Counted from the first letter of the stretch, positions 43,330-55,834 are shown. The stretch is DNA of 64,000 nt from Kryptolebias marmoratus (GCF_001649575.2 NC_051436.1:11320349-11384348); one strand, 5' to 3'. Numbers and translations are program-made. The notes: generated from the letters alone by a model not told the origin.

Positions 43330-44955
43330 GATGTTGAACTGAGACTCGGTATCAGCCGATCCCGAATCTTAAACGACTCGGATCAGAATCGGGGACAAAA
43401 AAAGTCTCAGGACATCTTTACTACAAACCAATTTCTGGGGTTAAAAAAGTACTGATTTGCAGCTACCTCATACAAAACCTTTTAGTTAGTTTAGTTTAGT
43501 TTTAGGTTTCCTCTCTAGCATTAATTTAAAGAAAAATGATTGCCACTAAACAATATCAATTCAAGTTTACGACGTGGACAAACCTTGGTAAATTGTCCTC
43601 TTAGACATCAAGGCTGAAATATTGTACAGTAAATGGTTCATGCTACCATCTTAGTTAGATTAGACAAAGTTATTTTACAATTTGTTTCTCCTTCACACTC
43701 AAAGCAGAGCTTCTTATGTTCGGATAACATCTCTAATGTCCAAGAGGTCTTGACATGTTGAAAAAGGAAATACCTAAAATTCTCTAGAATGAAACATATC
43801 TAAATATCTAAATGTCACGTTAATGTCCTGTCCACAATCCCAAAGATATTTAAAATTTTTCTGCAGTGTTTAGTTCTCATCCACATTCAAATGGTGATTT
43901 TTGGTGAGAAAAGTCAAATTATTATTATTATTTTTTTTAGCAATGCTTTTCAAAGTGGACATTTTAAAAATGTCCCAGTTTCTTATGTATCCTTATGGAC
44001 TTGACAAATGGAGATTGAGGCCCCAGAACTAACTTATGCTCTGCCAATAAAACTAACAAATCAGTAAATTCACAGTTAATCAGCTCCATGCGTCCGTCAG
44101 CCCGACTGACTGTGAATCCTGCCAGGCTCGTTTCATCTCTCCGTCCAGCCGGCGTGCCACACCGTCCGTGGAGCAAAGATCAGAAGTCAGAACGAGGTCG
44201 GCCAACCAGACAGACTGTTGGCTCTCAGCTGGGGGGACTAACAAGATGCTTATGTAATATAAATGGCTACACGAATCCGATGCCCCAGTGAACTCCGGAT
44301 TTAAAACACGCAACTGCATGAAACAAAAGCCTTTTCTTGTTCAGGTCTCAGTCAACATTTGCAGAACAATTACAGGGGACAAAAATCTGAAATTGAGTTT
44401 ATCCATCATTTTGGTTTAGGTAAAACAATATAATCCCAGTGAAAATAAGGCTTTAAAAAAATTCAATATGCTCATGCCTGAGCCACAGTCTAGTGGTCAA
44501 ATATTGAAGGAAGTGAAAGCACTTGAGTGCAGGGTCAGCTGCAGGGCAGCGTCTAACAAGGATCGGTGGAATTAGTAAGGACATTAGACGGCTGGTTGTT
44601 AAACAGGACCTGTGAGATATTGACTCTGCCAAATAATGTCATCCTATAATTATTAGCAGCTACTAATGACATTAGAAAACATCTCTAAACCGAGGCAACA
44701 CACAAAAGGGAGAATAAATCTCTTTAACAATGTGCCGTGGTTTGCACAGACAAGTCGAAAGCTAAACATGTAGGGCAGATGGATTCTTTGGGGAATTTTT
44801 TTTACTAAAAAACAAAACTTCAAAGCAGTAAGCTGGACATGGAGATGCTCGAAGTTGTGATAACCTGAGGTGTGACTTGACTTTAAACAAACACGTATTT
44901 TTTTGGTATTATTAGACCTTTTGACACTTTCAACCACACCTCAGCAGAGTCAAGG
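43330..44955. other. Unique stretch, no gene seen
   Basis: No exon is supported. 44080-44300 is GC-rich and non-repetitive relative to AT-rich flanks. Short TTAGTTTAG repeats lie near 43480-43500. Confidence 0.4.
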
Positions 44956-44959
44956 TGAC

Positions 44960-45525
44960 TGGCATTTTTACCATGAAAGGTAGGCGATCGTGTAATCGCC
45001 TGTATCTATGCGTGTTTCTGTCTGTCTATAAGCAAAATGTCTCATTAAAATATAATTTACTGAAACACTCAAAGGACTCATTGGGTGTACTTCTACTAAT
45101 GATTAACTTTTGAAGTCAACCCAGTTCAAGATGGCCGACACTAGCACACAGGGAAAAGAAATGGCTATAACCCTGTCAAATTTACAGATTTTGAGCTACA
45201 GTTTGGTGTGGGAGTAGCTGAGAGTCATCCCTAACTCATACAGGAAGTACTAATAAATTCTAAATTTCTCACCAACCAGTCAACCGGTTACATTTCCCTC
45301 TCAGAAAGTAACCATTTGATGCAAGTCTACAAGATGGCTGCCACAGTTAATCAACCTTACCAAAGACAAAAATGACTACGACGCAGTGGTTCGTACAGAT
45401 ATTGAGCTAAAATTTGGTATGGTAGTAGCTGAAAGTCTTCCTCAACATGTAGATTCGAGTGCTAACAGATCGGGTGTCTTTGCTTAAAACTTTGGTACAA
45501 AAGGCATTCCTTCAAGAAATGCTAC
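44960..45525 (+). repeat. 300-bp dispersed family, two tandem units
   Basis: Unit 1 carries CTGTCTATAAGCAAAATGTC, CAGTTCAAGATGGCC and GGGAGTAGCTGAGAGTCATC. Unit 2 carries TCTCAGAAAGTAACCATTTG, AGATATTGAGCTAAAATTTG and GGTAGTAGCTGAAAGTC. The first part of unit 2 is deleted. A 3' block remnant (GGCATTCCTTCAAGAAATGC) lies at 45503. Confidence 0.88.
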
Positions 45526-45529
45526 TTTC

Positions 45530-47365
45530 ATTGGAACTGCTCATAAATGGTGAACATATTATCTCTCAGATCGTGTTCTTTTCCAAGCGTAAACAATCCT
45601 ACATCCAAATGCTATAAATTTAACTATGGCTCATTGTTAGGTCCTACATGTTTAATCTATTAAGCTGAATAGCGTTGAGTAATTACAATAATAGGATTAT
45701 TACTTCATATTTGCTGTTAAACATTGATGCAGTATATTTCAGGTTAACCTCTGCTATTTTAACCCTGCAGTTTTGTACCACATTTGAATAATAATAAAAA
45801 AAAAAGCCTCCAAGAAATGGAGACTAAATCGAGATGCACTGTGCTTTTCTCGGCTGGCTGTGTGATGTCTGCAGGAACAGCCCATGGGACGTAACCGAGA
45901 CATCAGGTAATGATGGACAGGTGAAGGGAAGGTGGGTGGCAGAGGCAGAGACTGGAGGAAAAACAGATCAGAGGCCATCAGACAGGGCGCCGCTTACAGA
46001 GAAATGTCTCATTTTTGTGTCAATTTTCTGTGTTTCCCTTCCACTGCTGCTGCTGCTGCTGCTACCAAGAGTTTCAAGCCACCGTATTCAATGCATTTTT
46101 ATGAGGAAATGAATAATGAAACAGCCAAAGGAGAGAAAAAAAAAGCAGCAGTTGGTGGTTCGAAATCCACAGCTATTGTGCAACAGTGTCTCTTATTACT
46201 CATACCACACTTTCCGCCTATTTTACAATCTGAAACTAAGTTGGCTGATAATAATCCGAGCACAGATCATCACGCCAGCAAGATTTTAGTCGAAGTCAAA
46301 TTTTTGTGTTCATCTATGTCTCCAGCAAACATGCTAATACCATCAGCATCAGTTGGTGCTACTGTTGCACTGTGGTTTGGGAAAATAACTTGCATCCCTG
46401 GAAGGAATACATAATGTCCACTGCCTTGCTTTCCAAAGTTTTAAACAAAGCTGTTACATGATCTGATAGAGCTTGAAATACATGTCGGGTATTTTTGCAA
46501 CACCTTTCAGTGGAAAACGTTATATCTTATCGTCACTGACGATGTTCCTAGAGAGGGATCTTAAAAGCAAGACTCAATCCTCTTATGTGTTAACGAAGAC
46601 ACGAATAACAATAACATACTTGTTTTTGTGCCTCCACGCTTACGTCTTTTATGATTAACGCTGTTTTTTGCTGAGAAAAGTCCAGGATCATCCCTAAACC
46701 CTTTTCTGTTTGAACAGTTCCAATCCACTGGCATTAAAATGTCCATCACTTCAATGCAGCATGGATCGTAAAAAATTAAAAAAACATTCTATTGAGCATG
46801 TGCGTTCAATTATTCATTCCCTGCACATGGATGCCAAAAGAATGCAAATGATTTCCCCCATTGTGTAAGTGGAGAAATAAGAACACGTCGTGACAAAGTT
46901 TGGTACTTTTAACATATCTGATTATATTCGAGAATTAAACTGAAGGTGTAGGGGATGTCTTTCAGAAATTGTTGCTTTATTTATTGGTTTCCCGTGTGAC
47001 TGTCCACCCATTTGTTGCAACAAGTTGCTGACCTTCATAGAAAATCTGACGTAATTGTAAGTTTGAGTGTTTTCTTCCACGTGCTTTAAATCCACCTAAA
47101 CATTAGAAGAGTAATGGTACACCTAAGTCACTGTTCACTGTTCAGGGTCCCACCAGAGGCTTTAAGCTGCACATTATATGACATACCTGCTTGCCATACT
47201 GGCACCTCTCATTGCTCAGGACCCGGAAACATTTCAACACAGCTGGTTTGAAACCAACAGGCAGGTCTTTAAGCTACTCTGTGTTATTAAGAACCAGCTG
47301 TTCATGCTTTTTGTTTCTTCTTCTGCTTATTTTTTCCTTCATAACTGTTAGGAAATTTGTTTTTT
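45530..47365. other. Unique stretch, no gene seen
   Basis: The longest clean open frame (160 codons at 45932-46414, plus) is not recognised and includes a GCT repeat run; it is not called. No splice-supported exon was found. Confidence 0.4.
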
Positions 47366-47369
47366 TTTT

Positions 47370-47520
47370 CTCTTTCGGCTGCTCCCCTCAGTGGGGGTTG
47401 CCACAAACTCACATGAGAGATGTGGTCATATATATATATATATATATTTAAATGCCCTCCTGATGCAACCTGGATTCAAACCCACAGCCTCAGGATCACT
47501 GACCACGGAGCTACAGCTGC
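47370..47520 (+). repeat. Probable dispersed repeat containing (AT)n
   Basis: TTTCGGCTGCTCCCCTCAG, GGGGTTGCCACAAACTCAC, then an AT tract (about 47429-47448), then CCTCCTGATGCAACCTGG and CACGGAGCTACAGC resemble a common fish interspersed repeat. Boundaries are unclear. Confidence 0.5.
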
Positions 47521-47529
47521 TCTGACTGT

Positions 47530-48620
47530 TAATAAAATGCAGTAAAAAAACCAAACAAACATACATCCGCTTCTAGATGGGAGCTTGTGGCTAACACCGT
47601 CTTCAATAAACCTGTGCCAAATGTCTGTACCGTTACACCTCTGCTAAACATGTTACAGGGATTTAAACTTGAGCCAAGCATTATTTTAAAATAGATAAAG
47701 AAATTTGACATTAATAGATGACCAACATATGCCCCGATGAAATCTCCGGAGCGTCTTTTTGGACCAAATTAGCAAGAGCCACTGAATAAAACGTCAGTCT
47801 TTTGAACTCTGTTAGTTATAAACAGTTAAACGTTCACAACCTTTTATTCTGAAGGCTTAAAAATCATGCAGTAATGATGCCAATGTTGTAAATATTTATA
47901 GTGTGATTTGCAGCTTTTGTAGCAAAATCACCAATTTGATTTAGTGAAATCTCTGTGCATTAAGCTGCAAGAACAGTTTCACGTTCAACGTGTTTATTAT
48001 CTTTTTGAATCAAGAGATTCGTGTTTGTTTGTTCCTCCGTCAGACCCTAAATAATTACCACAATGTTTTTTTTGTTTTCTTGCCGACAAGAAACTTGTGA
48101 TAGCAAGAAGCTGCTCAGTTAATTTTTATATTTAACTCACTTTGCCAAATTAAGTAATGAGCTTTGCTCTGAGTCTAAAGACACGTCTTCGAATTACCAA
48201 CGCTGAATGTGACAGGGCTAAATTACTTTCTTTGTTAAATGGGAAATACACGCTGACAGGAGTATTAGGATTATATTTTATATTAAAAAAACGGTACCCA
48301 GTGAAAACAAGATGTGTTCATCAACCCAAACTGCAGCTAGAAAGCCCACTTTGAGTTTAACACAAAAGAAAATAGCTTGATTGATTTGTTCTGGATGAAA
48401 ACCCCAGCTTGCACACAGTGTTCTGCAGGTTTCAGTTTGTAGTTTTAAATATCGCAGCATAGTTGCTTTTGGATGCTCTTCGTGTCAAACATGGCTGTGG
48501 TCGAGGACAGACTGAAGAACTTTTTCTGACCCCCTCGACCTTAAAGAAATCTCTGTAAAGCCAGGTGTTTTTGAATGTGTGAAGGAGAAACCGAGCTGGG
48601 TTTTGTTGTCTTGTGCTTAT
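47530..48620. other. Unique AT-rich stretch, no gene seen
   Basis: Nothing coding or repetitive was recognised. Confidence 0.4.
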
Positions 48621-48622
48621 AG

Positions 48623-48624
<2 letters not shown>

Positions 48625-48656
<32 letters not shown>
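48625..48656 (+). repeat. (CA)n microsatellite, 16 units
   Basis: A pure CA tract. Confidence 0.95.
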
Positions 48657-48659
<3 letters not shown>

Positions 48660-48660
<1 letters not shown>

Positions 48661-49340
48661 GAAAGCCGTCCAGCTGTTTCACACACACCAGAGGACACAC
48701 TGTTACTACATTTCCTAACCCACACGTTTCACCATCTCCCATCGTGTCACACCTTCTTCCTCACGCTGTCTCTCCTGTTTATTCTCTTCTCCCCCCTGAC
48801 TACTCTTCACTCCTGCTGCTGCTACTGCCTCCGTTTCCTCTCGTCATCATCCCACCCTTTTTTCACCCCCCCCCCTCCGCTTCATCTCACAGCATCTCAA
48901 GTATATGTGAGGATTTTACGCAGTAAACAATACCAATTTATTTCCAGTAGAAAATAGTCAACAGGACAAAGACATATTGCTGGAGAAGCATCTGTGTTTG
49001 GGTGGATGGTGAGTTGTAGCAGGACCCAAATAAGGGCACGAAGGAGGCATTTTTCAGAAACGCTGCAGTTTTAATACCAAAACCCAGGAAACTGAGAAAC
49101 CATCAAACGGAAAATAGAGGTTGCTAGGATCCCTGCCTGCCCCAAGTTTCCCTCCTTCCTTAGCCCCTTGTTTTCTTTCCTCCAGGTGGGTAGGTTAAAC
49201 CTCTGTATTGCATTTTCTGACTCCAACCCATGTTCTTTTCTCACCCATCTCTAATAATCACATTAAGCCACGGATTGTTGAGATCAGCTCAAATCATCAT
49301 CCAGTTCCCAATCGTACTCTTGATAATAGGGCCACATGCT
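48660..49340. other. Pyrimidine-rich then unique stretch
   Basis: 48730-48900 is pyrimidine-rich with a C-run at 48867-48875. No exon is supported. Confidence 0.45.
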
Positions 49341-49344
49341 ACGT

Positions 49345-49745
49345 TTGTATTCTCTTGTTGAAAACATGAAGACTGTTACGTACCTGTGCTTGTGTACAAC
49401 CTTTTTGTGTCTGTGGCCCCAAAATGCTGATCGATTTCTGGAACGAAAGAAAAAAACTCACCTGTCACTTACCTACCTGCCCACTCTTTACCTCTGCTCT
49501 TCTCCCCACCACCTCGGACACCTGAATCCTCACTCCTTCTCCTTTCTTCTGGAACCTGAGCAAAAAGATAAAACAAGACTCTCTACAAAGCCTTCTGAGT
49601 CTATTTGGAAAAGTATACCTGTCTCTCGTTCAGTGATGAGGCCTCGAGAGCTCGAGCACCACTTTCAGTGTTATCATCCTGCATGTGTTGTAAATAAACA
49701 CTTGAAACTTTGTGTTTGTTCTTGAATCAGCAAAAAACTGGATCT
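49345..49745 (+). mobile_element. Possible LTR-like or 3'-tail repeat
   Basis: Pyrimidine-rich CACCTGxCxCTTACC-type sequence is followed by AATAAA at 49693 and a TGTGTTTGTTCTTGAATC end, a layout like the LTR at 35.2 kb. No terminal TG...CA or duplication could be fixed. Confidence 0.3.
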
Positions 49746-49749
49746 GTCT

Positions 49750-50815
49750 GCTCCCAGACATTATGACAGAGGTTAACAGATGATCTGACAATCTGAAAAA
49801 AAATGCATAGAATTTATAGCATATACTCAGATGGATGATTACTGAATGGCAACACGTGTGCTGATTACTAACAGAATGCAGGTGGTATGAGAGAAGCTGA
49901 AAGCAGGGACTATGAAGGACATTTAGTAGTATGACTATAAGAACAGAACAGAACTGAACCAAAGAAATAAAACTCACAATTAAACACAAAAAAATACAAA
50001 GATTAATGCAAAACATGAAGCTATAGCAAAGATCCAAACCAAGGTGATTATGCGCTTGCACATTAGAGTTCACTATTTTTTGCTTAGGTTGATGGTGCTG
50101 CCAGTTTTGCAAGTTTTCTAACATCTGTGTTAAACTTAGCAATAACAAACTCCAAATTCCTCCAAAAACTCCCTCCAACAAGCTTGGCATCACAATTAAA
50201 TTATAAATAACATCCTTTTATGTCCTGGTTCCAAACTCTGAAGCTCTGCCCAGCTCAGTCCCGGCTGTGCCGCACTGCTGCTTGAACAGCTTTCAATTAG
50301 TTTTCATCCTGAAAGGGACTGCAGTGCCGTTGACAGGTGTCAATCTTCCCAGCTTGCTCGACACTCTGGCCTGAATTCCCGGGGAAAATCCTCTGCAGTG
50401 TGTTTCACTCTGTTTTGCATCCAACTAAAGTTCGCTCACTCAAAACCGGCTAACTAGGCCAGTGGTTCCCAAATGGTGGGCAGACAACACAATGGCGTGC
50501 CATGGGAATTTGTCAAAACCATACATTATCATGTTGAAACAGGCATATAAAGACAATGCTTAAAATGCAAGCACAACTCTAGATTCACATGCTTTCATTC
50601 AGCAGTAGAGGCTGAAGAATGATGGGTGTGTCATGGTCCAACATGTAGCACAGAAGACGCAGGTGACCTGATTTTTATTTATTTATATTTTTCTGCTAAT
50701 GGACTCACTGCCATAATTGAGACTCTATACCTACTGGCAAATGTTGGATGCTACATGACAGACTTGTCTTTTTATTATAGCTATGAGATTAGCATCTGTT
50801 AAAGGAATGCACATC
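49750..50815. other. Unique stretch, no gene seen
   Basis: A long minus-strand open frame (187 codons, 49630-50193) has hydrophobic, low-complexity content and no recognisable domain; it is not called. A hAT-like start CCAGTGGTTCCCAAATGG lies at about 50460. Confidence 0.4.
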
Positions 50816-50819
50816 TGCT

Positions 50820-51078
50820 GCTTGTATGCCAAAGTTTTAAACCAAGACCAGTTGCAATCTGACAGTGCTCAGAGTTTCTGTTGGGGATGACTCTCAGCTA
50901 CTGCCACACCACATTTTAGCTCAGTATTTGTATATTTGACTGAGTTATAGCCATTTTTGTGTTTGCACAGGTTGATTAGCCGTGGTGTCGTCCACTGGTT
51001 CACAAGGTATTTTGCTAGCATATGGGCAGAGTTGACTCTAATACTTAATGCCAAACTTTTACATAAAGATCTCATGTG
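50820..51078 (-). repeat. 300-bp dispersed family, copy with internal deletion
   Basis: The minus-strand copy carries GATGACTCTCAGCTACTGCC, ATAGCCATTTTTGTG and a deletion joining TTGATTAGCCGTGGTG to GTCCACTGGTTCACAAGG. The family frame stays open across the deletion, with NSAHMLAKYLVNQW and HKNGYNSVKYTNTELK. Confidence 0.85.
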
Positions 51079-51148
51079 GTCTGTTAGTGTTTGGAGTGGT
51101 CAGAATCCCAGTGTATGTTGTTGTCTATTAACCCATTCTTGCAGTACG

Positions 51149-51772
51149 TGAGTGGCAGGCGGAGCTTAATTGCCATCAGCTGTTGGTGATGAGCTGATTA
51201 CCGCCTTGGTATTTAAGGCTGAGCCAAACCAGAACCCAGCGCTGAAACGTTGTATACCTCTTGTTAGATCAACTTAAGCCACTAAGAAATTAATATAGCC
51301 TAAGCTTGAAACTTACCATGTGTTTTTGGTGTCCTTTGCAGTCCTTGTGTTTCCACCTGATCACGTTGGAGTTTTTGCTACCCGTGAACCAAACTCGGAA
51401 GCCAACTCCATTTGCAGCAATAACCTCTCCGGATCGTCACTGGCTCAGCCTGTACTCTCACGGTTCCATCCTGTTCGTACGGTTCGTCACCATCGATAAT
51501 CACCTCACCTCGCTGGAGTATCTCATCCCTCAAACAGACCCTGAATCCAAACCCTCCTTAGAGCTACGAATAAAACATCCTACAGTAAAACGGAGCCTCT
51601 CAGTACATTTCAAGAACTTCCAATCAGAAAGAACTATACTCACCCATATTCTGTCTCCGCTGCTTCCCTGATCTCCAGCTGTTTTGTTTTTTTCCCCCCC
51701 TGAGCAATAAACAACTTATTCTTTCCTCACCTGTGTCTATGAGTCTGTCTGCCTTCTGTACACTAAACACTG
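51149..51772 (+). mobile_element. LTR-like element
   Basis: It starts TGAGTGGCAGG, has a TATTTAAGG core-promoter-like word at 51210, AATAAA at 51705 and ends near CTTCTGTACA. The arrangement matches an LTR with U3, R and U5. No internal region or partner LTR was found, and flanking duplication is not visible. An open frame of 121 codons inside (51306-51671) is probably incidental. Confidence 0.45.
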
Positions 51773-51779
51773 GTTTAAA

Positions 51780-52905
51780 ATATTAAATATAATTATAACA
51801 GGAGTGAGTGTTGAAGCTGAATCAAAGCTACTACTTAATATTGTTAAATTTGTTGATTTGCACCACGCCCTAGTGACATATGCCTTTCTGCACCAGCCTG
51901 AATGAGATTACAATACTGACAAAAACCACTGTAATTACAGTACTGACTAAAATAACTTAAATTACAATTCTGACCAAAATAATTGGGATTACAATGCTGA
52001 CCAAAATAAAGTAATTGTTATATTTTTTTTCCAGAATCAGACATCCCTAGTCTCTACTTTATGCTTAACAGCAGATGAATAAATAATCTCTCTAGAAGTG
52101 AACTGTGTGGTTTGATATCTTTTAGTGCAGGATTTGATGGTGCGTATGATCACTCCTAACCTTCTCTGCATCTTAATCACATCACACCTTGATGAGCTAA
52201 AAGTGAGAGAGCAGCAGCAGCAGCTGATCAAGTCAGAGCATCGACAAGGAAGAAGAAGAGGAGGATGATGAAACGAAATGATGAAACAAATGAGGTTTTA
52301 TTCCAAAGCTCTTTCTACCGGCACTCGGTGGGAAATCTTAATCGTCTCATCAGCCCTCTCTCTATCTACCCCCGCCGGACGGCGGCGGGTATAACCTCCC
52401 AGAGTGCCTTGCTGCGTGGCCTTTTCAATAATGTAGAAGGGGAAAAAAGAGAGATAAAATGAGGGAGGAAACGATTTCTTGGCGCCACAGGAGCCCCCCT
52501 GTGTGACATTTACCTCTAGCAAGGCCTTGAGTGTGTGTGTGTGTGTGTGTGTGTCAGATGGCCCTCTGCCAGACTAATGATACCCCACTCTAGCTCACAC
52601 ACTCAGAGGACAAAACTCTCCTGCTAGTGATGCCACATGTGTCCTTTGGAGTCACACCGAAAAGAAAGAAAATGGGAAAGTGGGAAGAGAAGAACCAAAA
52701 TTGGCGAAAAGAAGATTGAAAGGAGCCAGGAGAGCAATATTACCACCTACAGTAAGTTTGGAGCGAACAGAGACCACAAGAGTTGGAAAAAACAGCTGAA
52801 AAGTTCAGCATTCCTCATATGTGGGTTTCATCTGGTAATGAGAAATGACAGACTTGTAACCATTTCAGTCAAACCATGAAAATAATGTGCAATCTCATGC
52901 AATAT
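51780..52905. other. Unique stretch with (GT)n
   Basis: A local repeat of the phrase ATTACAATACTGAC-CAAAAT occurs four times at about 51905-52005. A GT microsatellite lies at 52531-52554. No exon is supported. Confidence 0.45.
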
Positions 52906-52909
52906 TGCA

Positions 52910-53235
52910 GGACGACAAGCTCAAACTATGTCTTGTAAATGACTCTCAGCTATATCACATGGGATTTTAGCTCAATATATGTTCAATTGACTGAGCTGTA
53001 GCTATTTTACTACTGGCTATTGGTAATTAGCTGTGGTGGTCACCTTGATTTGGATCGACTCTAAACATGAATTAGTTGTAGCGGTACATCTGGGGATTGT
53101 TTCCTGAAAGTTTCATTAAAATCGATTCAATGTTTCATGAGATATTTTGCTAACAGTACAGACAAACAAACCCACACACATAGGCAAACACACGACTGGT
53201 CCGCCTTTCCAGTTTGGCAGTAGAGCAAAGCTCGT
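52910..53235 (-). repeat. 300-bp dispersed family, one unit with cap
   Basis: TGACTCTCAGCTATATCAC, GCTGTGGTGGTCACCTTG, GAGATATTTTGCTAACAG and a cap remnant (ATAGGCAAACACACGAC) are present on the minus strand. Confidence 0.85.
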
Positions 53236-53239
53236 TACT

Positions 53240-54110
53240 TTAAAAATAGACAACAAATTTCTTCTACAAACACTTTGATGCACATATTATTTTGCAAGTG
53301 CAAACAATGCACACAGTGTCAACGTAAAAAAAGGAAAAAATATATTCCACAAAGTAGCAAAAGACAATAAACAGCTGGTGATTGTCACACAAAACGCAGC
53401 TCTAGTGGTTTAGAATTACATAAACTTGATTTAAAAGGGTTTGAGACGCCCAGTTTTTTTTTGTATTTGTCTAAAACTCCAGCGAGGGCCTCGAAATTCC
53501 GACCTGCGTCAAACATTCAGGGACATTTTGCTGTCTGCTATTTGTCGCCAACAGTCGCAGAGACATTCAGGCTTAAGCGAATAAATGGCAAGAAGTGATC
53601 AACACGTACAACTGTTTGCTCCACCTTTACGGCTTCACACTTCAGCAACACCCCTCCAGCCCCCACGCCCAAATGCAACGCCGGGTGGTCTCATCTCTTT
53701 TCCGGTGACCCCCCACCACCACACCCACACCCCGGGCACACGGCATCTATCATCAGCTTCCTGTCTCAGCTGAGGGCCCGCGGAGTGTCACACAGCTGGA
53801 TCGCGAGGCGCCGGAGGCAGATGAAACAGAAAACAGCCCCGCGAGTGGCCCTGGAAACGGTGGCGCTCGCATTCTGCTGCCTGCAGCTTCCCAAACCGAA
53901 GGGCACTCGCTCTCGGGCTTTCATTTTTTGTGCTCAACACAGTTAAGTAAATATCTCATTAAAAGGTCCATTTAGCAGCTGCGTCACATCACACAGTCAG
54001 AGTCTGTTGTTGTTTTGTTGATTCGGTTCGTTAACTTCGCTAACGTCAAAACCTCCTACTGTTGCTAAACCTCTAAATCTAATCAAGTTTTATTATTATG
54101 TTGAGCAGAT
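53240..54110. other. Unique stretch, no gene seen
   Basis: 53590-53900 is GC-rich and non-repetitive. No exon is supported. Confidence 0.4.
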
Positions 54111-54114
54111 AAGG

Positions 54115-54512
54115 CTTTTAAAGGGACAGTTCAAGGTTTGAAGTGGGGTTTTGCTGGAAAGGTTATGAACTATAAATATCTTACCTGTTGTAGATAGCTC
54201 TTTGGACAACCCCAGTTTGGAGAAAGAGTTTAAATTTAATGGGATTGACAGGCAAACGGCTAAGACTGAAGTCCACACGAATGCTATTTTATAAACTTTA
54301 CGTTGCTATCAGTGTCCCATTACAGTATTACCACTGAATTTTATGGTCATGTGCAAGAGCTAATAGCTAACTGTACACTGGGGAAGATCATAATATTATT
54401 TCTGTTGGTGTAAGCATGAAATGTGAAGGTGATAGAGGTGTAAAGGTTTATCAAATAGCCTCAGATTTGGTTTTGGTCCAACTCTGACTAGCCATTAGCT
54501 TGTCAATCCAGC
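54115..54512. mobile_element. AGTTC-type MITE with both arms
   Basis: The left arm starts TTAAAGGGACAGTTC and runs to GGGATTGACAGGC (54117-54265). The right end (about 54463-54512) contains CTAGCCATTAGCTTGTCAATCC, an inverted counterpart, shown in part. The right arm is truncated. No transposase frame is present. Confidence 0.6.
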
Positions 54513-54514
54513 CA

Positions 54515-54742
54515 AACTTGGTGTGGTAGTAGCTGTGAGTCATTAACAGCACATACTCCGAGCGCTCACAGATCGCACAAGATTTGGCGATATTGTGTGA
54601 GTTTGTGCATACCTTCATTTTTAAGACTTAACCAAAATGTCTATAACTCCGTCATTTCACCGTATAAGACGATCTTAGTTTAAAACTGGTGTGAAAGGCA
54701 GCAGGGGTTTTCTTCGAGGAATGCCGGGCCTCTAATGATTTT
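54515..54742 (+). repeat. 300-bp dispersed family, partial unit plus 3' block
   Basis: GGTGTGGTAGTAGCTGTGAG and TCCGAGCGCTCACAGATCG are followed by the 3' block: GACTTAACCAAAATG, AACTCCGTCATTTCACC and TTAAAACTGGTGTGAAAGGC. This is the longest 3' block of the family here. Confidence 0.85.
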
Positions 54743-54744
54743 AA

Positions 54745-55315
54745 AGAAATCCTTCTCAAGAAACAAACACATCTACTTTTTGTTTTCACTCGCACACAAA
54801 GGGAAGGTTTCTATTAGCATGTAGAGAACCAGACCATTGTTTTCTAATCGCTTGTCAAAGAAAGCTGTCACGTCTTAAAAATGACTCAGCGTTGGGGAGC
54901 TGAAAGGAGGTCACAGCTCAGTGTCTGTTTGTTTACACGGTGAGAGGAGATGAAGGAGTCGTCCGGTCCGTTCAATTGAACTCCTGATGGGGGGAAACAC
55001 AAACTCTAGAACAAAATGAGAAAGCAGCAGCTCTGTCAGAGACAAAGGCTTTCAAAAAGTCTAAAAAGCAACTTTATGAACAGGAAGACACCATAAATAT
55101 TGCATTGCCTTTTGTTTATTATTTTTGTGGAAGTGTTGGTGAAAATGTCTTCTCTAGTTGAGGCTTTTGAGATCAAATCTCCTTGTGGTTGTTTGAAATG
55201 TCACTTGGTTTAAACAGGCAGATACTTAAACTTACAGTCAAACCTTCTTTCATTATAACCTTTTACCTATCAGGACATAACAATAATAATAATCTGGTTT
55301 TTACAACACAGCTTA
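54745..55315. other. Unique stretch, no gene seen
   Basis: Nothing was recognised. Confidence 0.4.
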
Positions 55316-55317
55316 TG

Positions 55318-55575
55318 TTCCCTACCGTGGAACATGGAATGTTGAGTCTCTGGTGGGTAAAGAGCCAGAGCTTGTGTGTGAGGTTGAGTGATACAAACTA
55401 GATATATTTGGGCGAACAACAGCTCAGATTACTTCTCTGGATTTATTGGTCCAGCTATGTTCCAACTCTCACCTGTGGATGATGTTTGGATCATGACCAA
55501 AAGAATGAGATTCTACGAATTCAGGTGGCTGAAATAAGCTTCCTTTGTCAGGTGGCCGGGCTCAGCCTTAAAACT
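55318..55575 (+). pseudogene. Non-LTR retrotransposon relic, internally deleted
   Basis: At 55325-55420 the frame gives GTWNVESLVGKEPELV, matching the start of the apurinic-type endonuclease domain of RTE/Rex-like elements. At 55455-55575 it gives VPTLT and QVAEISFLCQVAGLSL, matching a region well after the reverse-transcriptase core. The whole RT domain between them is missing, with the two parts only some 30 bases apart. Stops interrupt both pieces. Clade assignment is uncertain. Confidence 0.6.
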
Positions 55576-55834
55576 TAAGTCTTAAAACAATTCTAATCGT
55601 AAACATTTCATATCAGTTCATGCAAATGTTGCTTTATAAACATAGCCTTTAAAATGTTGTCTTTAACTTTGTTAATGATATCTCTGATTAGTCAAAGTAT
55701 TCAAGGGGTTTTTACCTTTTTTTTTTGCAATGAAGCCCAGAGGGGGTTTAGTTTGTCACTGTATCAAATAATAACAATAAAAATATTTAACATATCTGCC
55801 GTTGGCCAACATGTCGTTCGTCCACATTATTTAG

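Noticed and set aside
45932..46414. 160-codon plus-strand open frame
   Set aside because: No recognisable domain, includes an alanine run from a GCT repeat and a Lys run; length is within chance expectation.
49630..50193. 187-codon minus-strand open frame
   Set aside because: Composition is hydrophobic and low-complexity with runs of Leu, Ser and Cys, no domain is recognisable, and no splice or promoter context supports it. Frames of this length are expected by chance in 64 kb of AT-rich DNA.
51306..51671. 121-codon frame inside the LTR-like element as a gene
   Set aside because: It lies wholly between the TATA-like word and AATAAA of a probable LTR and has no recognised domain.
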